From: Rivularia sp. PCC 7116 | Lineage (GTDB): Bacteria > Cyanobacteriota > Cyanobacteriia > Cyanobacteriales > Nostocaceae | Assembly (NCBI RefSeq): GCF_000316665.1 | Contig: NC_019678.1 | Span: 6,200,001-6,264,000, forward strand | Direction of reading: 5' to 3' | Length of the DNA: 64,000 nucleotides | Shown here: positions 1-7,194 of the stretch, one piece after another | Layout: the number at the start of each line of letters is the position of its first letter | Position numbering within the stretch: the first letter of the stretch is position 1 | The notes under the pieces: model-generated | The model's input: the letters and a program-made list of their open reading frames with translations, nothing else | Database searches by the model: none | What the model was told of the DNA's origin: nothing | Translations under genes and position numbers: made by a program

Positions 1-511
1 TCAAAGACAAATACGAGTCATCAATCCACATTTATTGCACGAAAAAGGTTTATATTCCGACACAGAAAAATGGTTATGTACGATAGTAAAAGAATTATCA
101 TCATCAGAAGGTTTACCAAAAAATCCAGTGGTAGGAATTGAATTATGCGACGACAATCCTAATGCTTACGCTGTTGGTGCAACACGCTCCTATGCAATGG
201 TAGTTGCCACTACTGGTTTAATTAAGCAATTAAATCAAAGTCAAGTTGCTGCTGTAATGGCGCACGAATTAGGACATATCGCCAATCTAGACACAATGGC
301 AAAAACATTGCTCTGTGCGGCTCTAGATGGTGTGATGTTAATACTTTTTACGCCTATGATGCTGATTGTATGGTATTTTGGCAGATTCGTGGCTCTATTA
401 ATGCTAGCTGCGGGATTAATTTACGGACTTTTGGGCAACTGGCAACATGCAACAGGTCTTTTTATAGGTGTATTGGTTTGGATTATCCTATTGAGCCACT
501 CTCAAATCTAA
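1..511 (+). pseudogene. M48 family metallopeptidase, N-terminal part (interrupted)
   Basis: The reading frame is already open at base 2, so the gene begins before the window. The visible part holds the zinc-binding motif HELGH (within AHELGHIANLD) of M48/HtpX-type membrane peptidases, followed by two hydrophobic stretches typical of that family. The frame stops at 511, just after the second membrane stretch. The matching C-terminal part of an M48 protein lies at 2381-2698, beyond a transposon. I read this as one gene disrupted by insertion of the element at about 505-2380, so the peptidase is probably inactive: the third zinc ligand and the substrate region are on the other fragment. Confidence 0.85.
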
Positions 512-515
512 AGAC

Positions 516-529
516 GCTGAGATTCAGGC
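516..529. repeat. right-end (tnpB 3') imperfect hairpin of the IS element
   Basis: Short stem GCTGA/TCAG-G-C with one bulged base, overlapping the tnpB stop codon. It resembles the subterminal hairpins recognised by IS200/IS605 TnpA. It marks the end of the element next to the split peptidase gene. Confidence 0.5.
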
Positions 530-2047
530 ATTGCCTTCTAACTTGTAGTCCTTCTGACTTATCTGGTTAGAGGTTAGCGCTTCGTTAGACATCTGCTCCG
601 AGGAACTATAACTATTCCTGCTTTCACGCTCGGCTACTCGATTTGCAGATTGAGATTGCTGCCACCCGTCTAACAAGAACGGCTCCGTCCCTGGATACTC
701 ACATTGAGCATCCCAAAGTGACAACTTATTGTTATACACGCATCGACTCAAAAACGCACTAAATAAGTCCCGATGCATAGGTTGAATACCTGTTACGTCT
801 CTATGCACTCTTTCTGATAGTTTTTTCTTGATACGAGTGCCATCAAGATGAGTTTGGGACAGTGCAGTAGTTTGAGTAGAAAAAGTTAGAAAATAACCGC
901 CAGCGTTTTCAGCTTTGCGTTTAAGTTCTGATTGGAAATATCCGGGCGACTTAGCAGAAATTGCCTTACCGTAAATTTTCTGCCAGCCTTTTATACTTAC
1001 TCTCTCAGTTTTAATTTGATTACCATGACGCAAAATTTCATTAACTAATTTACGGTTTTGAGACTTTGCATAACTTGCTTTACGTCTTTCTAGCTCTGCT
1101 TTTCTAACTTGTATCCGACGATAGTTTTTGGTTTTTATCCATTGCTTTTTACCTTTTTTAACTTTACCTTTCTTACGAACAATTCTATTACCAACTTTCT
1201 TGTCAAAGTCAGGTTCAAAATTATCCGGGTTGTGCATTCTTTGAGAACGCTGCATTTTTCTTTGAAGTGCTTTTATCTCGCGTTCAAAAGTTGGTACCTT
1301 CTCCGCAAATGGTAAAAGCCCAGCTTTCTTATCAGCGACAAACGCAACCGCCGCGATGTTAACATCAAGCCCCACAATCCCTTTTATTACGTAGTTTTGA
1401 GGTTTTTGATATGGTAAACCTTCATTAATTAATTGTATAAACCAGCGCTTTTTACCATTAAGATTACGCCATAAAATACGACAATATTTAATAGGTGAAT
1501 TCAAGCCATGAACTATTACTGGGTTATTCCAGTCAATAATCGGATTTAATATTAATTTCTTCCATAAAACTTGATTATTGATAAACCTTATGCCAGTAGC
1601 GTTTGATTGTCCTTCTACTGATTTAAAGCGAGTCGTGACCTTAAATCTAACTTTCTTGGCTTGACCAAATAAGATTCTATCGACAGCTTTAAAAGCCCTT
1701 GTACCTATTGTTTGTTTTTCATGAGCGCCCAGATTGCTGCTTATCCACTTGCTACGGTTTGCAGTTTGAGTAGCAAATGTTTTAAGCGCATAGTCGCTTA
1801 ATCTATGAGTTTCCCTCGCTTTGTTGAACAAATCTTGGCGTTTTTTCTTGTCCCCTCCTCTTAGTTTTTTAGCTTGCTGGTATAGCTCAGAGTTTTTAAC
1901 CAGATTCATCCGAACTAAAGCTTCGTTTAAGCAAGCGTTGTATAGTTGTCTAGCTGCTTGAAAGCGTGACGATAACTCTTTTTCTTGCTTGCTGTCAACT
2001 TTTAACGAAATCTCTGTTACAAATGATGGCGTTTTACTCCGAGCCAT
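524..2047 (-). CDS. tnpB: TnpB-like RNA-guided nuclease / transposase accessory protein
   Basis: 507 residues, longer than the roughly 400 usual for TnpB. The RuvC-like acidic triad is visible: Asp228 in GLDVN, Glu348 in TERVSIKGW and Asp427 in HRDLFSAF. TnpB proteins normally have a four-Cys zinc ribbon between the second and third acidic motifs. Here that segment (about 398-430) keeps the flanking pattern LSQ...KKLSERVH...HRD but has no Cys at all. The last 72 residues are an extra polar tail that overlaps the transposon end. TnpB enzymes are programmable, omega-RNA-guided DNA nucleases that keep IS605 elements in place. Whether this zinc-less version cuts DNA is unknown; the triad suggests it can. 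Confidence 0.88.
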   Translation of the reverse strand: MARSKTPSFVTEISLKVDSKQEKELSSRFQAARQLYNACLNEALVRMNLVKNSELYQQAKKLRGGDKKKRQDLFNKARETHRLSDYALKTFATQTANRSKWISSNLGAHEKQTIGTRAFKAVDRILFGQAKKVRFKVTTRFKSVEGQSNATGIRFINNQVLWKKLILNPIIDWNNPVIVHGLNSPIKYCRILWRNLNGKKRWFIQLINEGLPYQKPQNYVIKGIVGLDVNIAAVAFVADKKAGLLPFAEKVPTFEREIKALQRKMQRSQRMHNPDNFEPDFDKKVGNRIVRKKGKVKKGKKQWIKTKNYRRIQVRKAELERRKASYAKSQNRKLVNEILRHGNQIKTERVSIKGWQKIYGKAISAKSPGYFQSELKRKAENAGGYFLTFSTQTTALSQTHLDGTRIKKKLSERVHRDVTGIQPMHRDLFSAFLSRCVYNNKLSLWDAQCEYPGTEPFLLDGWQQSQSANRVAERESRNSYSSSEQMSNEALTSNQISQKDYKLEGNA

Positions 2048-2159
2048 TGACCGACCTCTTTAATAGCTGTTATAACTAATATAACCGTTCGGTACCATAT
2101 CGTAAACTGCTATGAGAAATTTTAAAGGGCATTTTATTAAAGGGCATAAAGAAGGTTTC

Positions 2160-2327
2160 GTGACTAACAGGAAACAATCTTTAACTGCTCAGGTTGCTAT
2201 CCGGTTAACTCCACAGGTTAAAGAAAAGCTAAAAAATATTCCCAACTGGCAAAACCAAGTTAGGGATTTTATCGAAGACATGACAAAAGATGACGGCGTT
2301 AGCAAAGCGTGTCCGAAGGACATATAA
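2160..2327 (+). CDS. small RHH-like protein inside the IS element
   Basis: About 55 residues, divergent from tnpB. A GTG at 2160 has a good ribosome site (AAGAAGG at 2149-2155), better than the in-frame ATG at 2112 that would add 16 residues. The sequence (TAQVAIRLTPQVKEKLKNI, then a helix-rich end) fits a ribbon-helix-helix DNA-binding fold: one beta strand with alternating residues followed by two helices. It could repress tnpB or help at the transposon ends. This is inferred from position and pattern only. Confidence 0.5.
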   Translation: MTNRKQSLTAQVAIRLTPQVKEKLKNIPNWQNQVRDFIEDMTKDDGVSKACPKDI

Positions 2328-2346
2328 ATTCGCTTTACATCGAACT

Positions 2347-2371
2347 AACCCAAGTTTAAAAACTCTGGGTT
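2347..2371. repeat. left-end (tnpB 5') imperfect hairpin of the IS element
   Basis: Stem AACCCA/TGGGTT extended by AGTTT/AAACT, with one unpaired C and a short A loop. This is the classic form of an IS200/IS605 end hairpin. It lies just before the point where M48 coding sequence resumes. Confidence 0.6.
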
Positions 2372-2380
2372 TGCGTTCTC

Positions 2381-2698
2381 TTAGAAATTCTTATCATGTT
2401 GCCAACAATAACCAAATCTCTTGTTACATTACTAACCTTTTGGCATAGTCGTTGGCGAGAATATCATGCCGATGCCGTAGCAGCGAGATTAACCAGCGTT
2501 GATGATATGGTATCAGCATTAGCTACTCTTGAGAGTTTACCTTTTCAACCATCTAAGAAAAATAGAGAACAGATGGCTACATTGTGGATTCGGGTAGCAA
2601 TGACAGAAGATACGGGGATTTTTCATTGGTTGAAGCACACGCACCCGCCCATTCATAAAAGAATCGAAGCTTTAAGACGCGGGACTTTTCTTAAATGA
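2381..2698 (+). pseudogene. M48 family metallopeptidase, C-terminal part
   Basis: The frame is open from 2381. The protein has a hydrophobic start, then RWREYHADAVAA, which matches the third zinc ligand region of HtpX-type peptidases (REYxADxxAA), then the family's C-terminal THPPIHKRIEALR. It is the missing half of the gene seen at 1-511. The local ATG at 2396 is unlikely to be a true start. Confidence 0.85.
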
Positions 2699-2905
2699 AG
2701 TAAGAAGTAAGAAGTCAAAAGTAAGAGGTTTTGAGGACTGATTTCTTCATAGCAGGGGGAGAAAACTTTCTGCTCATAATAGGTGTTCGCGCATAAATGT
2801 TTACTGCGGCTAGTGTAAGCGCGGAGGGTACCGTAGATATTGTGTGTACCCGGAAGGTATAAAATTACTTACTTCTTACTTCTTACTTTTTACTTCTTAC
2901 TTAAA
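2699..2905. repeat. inverted heptamer-repeat element, copy 1
   Basis: The left arm (about 2699-2730) is made of TAAGAAG-type units and the right arm (about 2868-2905) is the complementary CTTCTTA-type run; about 140 bases lie between. No coding potential is seen. The same design recurs at 9627-9849 and, with other units, at 19698-19880. Such short tandem repeats are common between genes in filamentous cyanobacteria. Confidence 0.65.
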
Positions 2906-2967
2906 TATGGAATACGCCTATTCCACTTTCATGTCATAGTAAACCAGTAGTTAGATAAATACAAAGT

Positions 2968-3957
2968 ATGCAAAGCTACCAAATTGAATTGAAAGGCGAT
3001 GTATTACACGTTGGCTTTAATCGTAACGTTCCCGCCCAGGGCGATCGCATTGCCAAAGATGCACTAGAAAGAATAACTCAAATGATTGATTCGGGTGAGA
3101 TTTCCGGAGGAAAGCGCATTTTAATCGATGGTCCGCAATCGGTTCCCGTTGCTTATATTCTTTCCCATAAACTGGTTCATTTATACCAAGCGGTTGCCGT
3201 ACTCGACCCCAAATTAGGCAGTAAAATCAGTACAGCAGATGGTGCTATCAGGCACAAAACATATATAGTCACTTCCGTACACGGTTCTACGGAATATAAA
3301 GTAGGAGACTTGATTGAAACCCAAGAATCACAAAAAGAACGCTCCAGAATTAAAGTAGTTTTATGCGGACCACCACAATCTGGTAAATCATGCTTGCGAG
3401 ACGGTTTAAAGAGAGCTATTTTAGCTAATGTTAACGCACCTTATCCATATATAATCACCGCTTGTCCCGATGGAGAAGGTTCTTGGCACCAGGAAGCTTG
3501 CGAAAACAACGAATCTTTAGCATCCGAATGTAAACGTAAAAATAAGGGAGATGTAACCCCAGAATTTGCGGAAGAAGCAGCTAGATGGGTTAAGAGCGCT
3601 AACCAGTTAATCAATATTATCGATGTTGGTGGCAAAATTACCGATGAAAACAAGAAAATTATGCAACCAGCAACCCACGCAGTTATTTTATCGGGAGACA
3701 CGAGTAAATTTGCTGGTTGGGAAGGTTTTTGTCAAATTTTGGGGTTAAAAATAATTGCTAAAATTCACAGTCAATTGAATGCTGTTCAAGATGAAGTTTT
3801 GTTTAGTAAAAATTGGCGAGAGAATACAAACGAATTACTACAAACCAATCCTATAGTTACAGGTAGCGTACATAGTTTGAAGCGAGGGGAGAATTTATCA
3901 ACTCGTCCGATGGTGCAAGCTTTAGCAGATGTATTGATTCATTTGACGAAATGTTGA
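2968..3957 (+). CDS. csx3: Csx3 fused to AAA/P-loop NTPase (type III CRISPR accessory)
   Basis: 329 residues. Residues 1-115 match Csx3: a start rich in beta strands, LIDGPQSVPVAYILSHKLVH, then AVLDPKLG. Csx3 (Crn3) is known to degrade cyclic tetra-adenylate, acting as an off-switch for type III signalling. Residues 128-329 form a P-loop domain with Walker A CGPPQSGKSC. Csx3-AAA fusions are known near cyanobacterial type III loci (for example on the Synechocystis 6803 CRISPR plasmid). The gene precedes the cmr operon on the same strand, about 1.4 kb upstream and not in the same tight operon, so it may be expressed separately. The role of the NTPase half is not established. Confidence 0.88.
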   Translation: MQSYQIELKGDVLHVGFNRNVPAQGDRIAKDALERITQMIDSGEISGGKRILIDGPQSVPVAYILSHKLVHLYQAVAVLDPKLGSKISTADGAIRHKTYIVTSVHGSTEYKVGDLIETQESQKERSRIKVVLCGPPQSGKSCLRDGLKRAILANVNAPYPYIITACPDGEGSWHQEACENNESLASECKRKNKGDVTPEFAEEAARWVKSANQLINIIDVGGKITDENKKIMQPATHAVILSGDTSKFAGWEGFCQILGLKIIAKIHSQLNAVQDEVLFSKNWRENTNELLQTNPIVTGSVHSLKRGENLSTRPMVQALADVLIHLTKC

Positions 3958-4071
3958 GGGCAGAAGGTGTTTGAGGAAATCTTAAATTAATCCAAAACAA
4001 ATCATTATTTATAGTAAATAGAAGTTTTCAGTTAAAAATATTTATTCTTAATTAAGAGTATAGCTAAAAAC

Positions 4072-4125
4072 AGCTAACTGCAAGAGAAATTAGATTTATA
4101 AATCTAATTTCTCTTGCAGTTAGCT
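4072..4125. repeat. perfect 54-bp palindrome
   Basis: Arms 4072-4098 and 4099-4125 are exact reverse complements (27 bp each) with no loop. It starts with AGCTAACTGCAAGAG. It lies 115 bases after the csx3 stop codon. It has no terminal T run, so it is not a standard intrinsic terminator on either strand, though it could act as one for csx3. Alternatives are a mini mobile element or part of a structured RNA. Confidence 0.9.
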
Positions 4126-4166
4126 ATGTTTACGATGAACGTACAACATGTACGTGATTCTATTTT

Positions 4167-4203
4167 GTCTTCAACTAATCAACTTAACCCAGTTGTAGGG
4201 GAA
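4167..4203. repeat. solitary diverged CRISPR-repeat-like sequence
   Basis: It aligns over its full 37 bases with the array repeat at 12788-13336, with one single-base gap and about 27 identities, including CAACTAATC and ACTTAA. The repeat's inner stem is kept: GACT/AGTC of the array becomes AACT/AGTT here, a compensatory pair change. No second repeat or spacer is next to it. It could be a relic of an older array or a regulatory repeat-like RNA near the cmr operon. Confidence 0.65.
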
Positions 4204-4862
4204 ACTATGATTTGTTTCATTGACTCCATTATAACGCAAATATAAATTTAATAAACAAATTATTTTTATTCGATTTTTTTATAACCTTTATTAATTACCA
4301 TAATCTAATGCTTTTAATTCTGTGAATTATTTTACTTCTGTTAATTTACTTTTATAGTCTTAATATTTTTATTAAAAGAAAAACTATAAGAGATAGTTAT
4401 TGTTATTTAAAGGTTATTCAAAATACAATTAATATCTGGTGCTTTTTAGTTTATAGGTAGCAAAAAGCAGTTATATCTATTTAGTAATAAATTACACGAA
4501 TTTTATTTACTCATTTCTACCCAAGTAGCACCGAATATGCTATAAAAGTACTTATTAAACCCAAGATGAGAATATCTTCTAATGGAAAGAAAAGGTTTAG
4601 AGCGTGTCTGCGTTTACAGGGCTTACTTAGCACTAACGATTAATGTTTAACACGTCCACGATTCATAAACGATTAACGTCTGACAAGTACGAGATAAATA
4701 GAGGAAATAAATCATGTTTGAATTCACTAGGTTTCATGAGAAACCTCATGTCGTTTTAAGTTGGCTTCTGCAATTTAACCAGCAGGTTAATTACTCCACA
4801 GCAATTGATAGGAAGCAAGAATTAAGAAGATTTAGCAATTTGTGTGTATGCAAGGGGGCTTT

Positions 4863-5129
4863 ATGCCTCTAAGCGCCTTAGTCTGTTGGGTGGTAATAAT
4901 TATTCTTGTTATTTTCTTTCAACCAGAAAAAATCAGTCAATTAAATTTGGAATATTTTGTGAATATTCTCATTGGTGGGTCTGGAACGCTTTCGGGGATT
5001 AATATCATCTATAAAGTGTCAAATTCACCACATTTGAGAAATTTATTAGGGTATGATGCCTTTACCGTATTTATTGGAGCATCCGTTGTTATTTGGATGT
5101 CTATTCAACAGATGCTAAAGCCTTTTTAA
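4863..5129 (+). CDS. small membrane protein upstream of cmr2
   Basis: 88 residues from the ATG at 4863, chosen because AAGGGGG lies 6 bases before it; an in-frame ATG at 4842 has no such site. There are three hydrophobic stretches: about residues 2-21, 34-50 and 66-82. No known domain is recognised. It is on the same strand as, and 200 bases before, cmr2, so it may be part of the type III module, in which membrane effectors are frequent, but it has no sensor domain of its own. It could equally be a passenger gene. Confidence 0.6.
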   Translation: MPLSALVCWVVIIILVIFFQPEKISQLNLEYFVNILIGGSGTLSGINIIYKVSNSPHLRNLLGYDAFTVFIGASVVIWMSIQQMLKPF

Positions 5130-5147
5130 GTATCAAATTTAAATCAA

Positions 5148-5201
5148 AAGAAACGTAGGTATAAAAGTACAAGCAGGATGTATCCTGCTGCTACGTTTCT
5201 T
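5148..5201. repeat. nested hairpin between the small membrane gene and cmr2
   Basis: The outer arms AAGAAACGTAG / CTACGTTTCTT (5148-5158, 5191-5201) enclose a second perfect hairpin AGCAGGAT/ATCCTGCT (5172-5179, 5182-5189). It may terminate the upstream gene or shape the cmr2 leader transcript. Confidence 0.6.
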
Positions 5202-5328
5202 CCTTCTTGTTGGAATACACGATGGAAATAGCGTTTTCCATGTATTTGTTAATGTATCAATTAATGAATTGAATACACGTTCTTAGATGCAATCAGTAAA
5301 ATAGTTGAGGCATAATTGCTTATTGTCT

Positions 5329-7194
5329 ATGACAAATAAAATTTACACAGTAATTACCTTTGCTCCCGTGCAGGGGTTTATCGAAAAGTCGCGGAAGTTA
5401 CGAGATTTGTATGGGAGTTCTTATTTACTTTCTTACATATCTTGGGTGATTTGTAATGCTGCTGAAAATCATGGTTGTACAGTCATTTCTCCAGCTTCGA
5501 TAAATGTTACTCAGGGAATGCCAAACCAGATTATTATTGAAGGTAACTTCCCAAAAGGTGAAGCTCAATCAGTACTCTTAGAGGCTTGGAAATGCATTAC
5601 AGAGACTTGTCGAGAATGGATTGAAACAAATGTTGAAGTGATTGAAGGAAAGAAAGTTGATTATACTCCTTGGAGAAGAACCTGGGGTTTGTGGACGAAA
5701 TATGCGTGGGAATTTTTCTGGGTTCAGGGTAACGAAAAGCAAAGTATCAGTGATGTCAGGGAAAAGCTGAACGAAAAAAAACGCGCTCGCGATTGGACTG
5801 GGATAAACTGGCAGGGAGAGAGTTCTACCCTTTCCGGTGCAGATGGAATAGCATATCCAAAACTTGGTTTCAATTCCGACCCTCGCGAATATAATTACCA
5901 GCAGGAAAAGAACGATGTCAGAGCTTTTTATCAAGCACTCAGCGAGAAATTAGGGGAATCATTCATCAAGTCAGTTAGATTAAAAGTTCCTGATGAAAAA
6001 ATGAGCGAACGGAGCCAAGAATATGGAAAATCTTTTATCGACCCAGACGAAGAATTAAGCGTACCAGAGTTGATTAAACGATTGATTACCCATAATGTAA
6101 TTTCTGAAAAATTAACCGAACGACTCAAAAATGTTTTTGGCAATAATGGGATAATTCTTAAAAATCTAGCTCAACAAATAAATCAACTATCAGACGACCT
6201 AAATCCCACTACATTTAAAGATCTTAGCCGATTTAAAGACAATTTGTACACTGGTTGGTTTCAGGGTGATGGTGATAAAGCTGGTGAATTCTTGAAAAGT
6301 TTTGCAAACACACCAGAAGAAGCTCAAGAAACTCATAAATTTAGTGAAGAAATGAGGGAATGGGGTAGTTACTTTCAAGAATTACCAAAAAATCACGAGA
6401 TGAAAAATTGGCGTGTTATTTATGCAGGAGGTGATGATTTTTTAGGTGCTTTTTATAATAGAAAAAATGCAAATGATTGTGTAAATTTTTTCTCGAAATT
6501 TAAGAGCGATACTTGGAATCAACCGGAGCCAAAGAAAATAACTGTCAGCGTCGGTTTTGTCTGGGCTTCAGCTAATATTCCACAACGGGATATACTACAA
6601 CATTGCCGAGAAGCTGAGAAGTCAGCAAAAAGTAGCGGACGGGATAGAATTGCTTTTCGCATCTTGTTTAATAACGGTAATAATTTAGAATGGGTGTGTT
6701 CTTGGAGGTTATTAGAAGAAGGTTTGTTATCGAGTTATCGGGATAGGGAAGGGGGACAAAATTGGACGCATATATATAATGATGTCGCTGTTTTAGAATC
6801 CCGCCATGCTTTTGATAATCATGGTTTAAGTGTTGGATTGGGTTTACTTGAGATATATTTTCCTGCTTATTTGGATGTAATCAAAAACAAAAGTAAACAA
6901 TTACAACCCAAATATCTGGATTTAATAGAAACGATTGCGGAGATTTTAGGGAAAGAATCTATATACTACAAAGAAGTTATAGAAGTTATAGAAGAGTTAG
7001 AAGAGTTAGAAGCAGACAAACTCAACAAAGCTTCAACCAACTGGATAATTAACCTTGCAAGGAAAATTTTAGGGGAGAAGGATAATTACTACAAAGAAAA
7101 TACAGAAGAGTTAGACCCAGACAAACTCAACAAAGCATTAACCGATTGGATAATTAACCTTGCAAAAGTAGGATTTCATTTATGTCAGCAGTAG
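5329..7194 (+). CDS. cmr2: Cas10/Cmr2, type III-B large subunit with cyclase motif
   Basis: 621 residues from the ATG at 5329 (a TTG at 5305 is in frame but less likely). The start KLRDLYGSSYLLSY is typical of Cmr2. There is no N-terminal HD nuclease domain, which explains the short length compared with about 900 or more in HD-containing Cas10. The palm domain keeps GGDD (about residues 367-370 in YAGGDDFLGAF), plus an upstream GDGD at about 313-316, so it should make cyclic oligoadenylates when target RNA is bound. The C-terminus contains a tandem duplication: two copies of a segment ending DKLNKA.T.WIINLA. The 3' end overlaps cmr3 by 13 bases. Confidence 0.93.
   Translation: MTNKIYTVITFAPVQGFIEKSRKLRDLYGSSYLLSYISWVICNAAENHGCTVISPASINVTQGMPNQIIIEGNFPKGEAQSVLLEAWKCITETCREWIETNVEVIEGKKVDYTPWRRTWGLWTKYAWEFFWVQGNEKQSISDVREKLNEKKRARDWTGINWQGESSTLSGADGIAYPKLGFNSDPREYNYQQEKNDVRAFYQALSEKLGESFIKSVRLKVPDEKMSERSQEYGKSFIDPDEELSVPELIKRLITHNVISEKLTERLKNVFGNNGIILKNLAQQINQLSDDLNPTTFKDLSRFKDNLYTGWFQGDGDKAGEFLKSFANTPEEAQETHKFSEEMREWGSYFQELPKNHEMKNWRVIYAGGDDFLGAFYNRKNANDCVNFFSKFKSDTWNQPEPKKITVSVGFVWASANIPQRDILQHCREAEKSAKSSGRDRIAFRILFNNGNNLEWVCSWRLLEEGLLSSYRDREGGQNWTHIYNDVAVLESRHAFDNHGLSVGLGLLEIYFPAYLDVIKNKSKQLQPKYLDLIETIAEILGKESIYYKEVIEVIEELEELEADKLNKASTNWIINLARKILGEKDNYYKENTEELDPDKLNKALTDWIINLAKVGFHLCQQ

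Larger units (their letters stand above)
505..2385 (-). mobile_element. IS605/IS1341-type element (tnpB, no tnpA)
   Basis: The element separates two halves of an M48 peptidase gene and contains tnpB on the minus strand plus a small divergent gene. Both ends carry imperfect hairpins with an unpaired base, the hallmark of IS200/IS605 ends: 2347-2371 (stem AACCCA/TGGGTT continuing to AGTTT/AAACT with a bulged C) and 516-529 (GCTGA/TCAGGC with a bulged G). No Y1 transposase gene (tnpA) is present, so movement would need a TnpA from elsewhere. Exact ends cannot be fixed from one copy; estimated limits are given. The 3' end of tnpB reaches the hairpin, so any omega RNA would overlap the tnpB coding end. 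Confidence 0.8.
3958..4862. other. 900-base gene-free stretch with structured elements
   Basis: No convincing gene is seen. It holds a perfect 54-bp palindrome (4072-4125), a 6-bp inverted repeat ACGTAC/GTACGT (4139-4155) and a CRISPR-repeat-like sequence (4167-4203), all within 135 bases. The rest (4204-4700) is very AT-rich. An RNA gene could be present; a transcript map would show it. Confidence 0.6.

Noticed and set aside
4072-4125. The 54-bp palindrome as an intrinsic terminator for csx3
   Set aside because: No T run follows on either strand. It could still help termination, but the standard form is not met.
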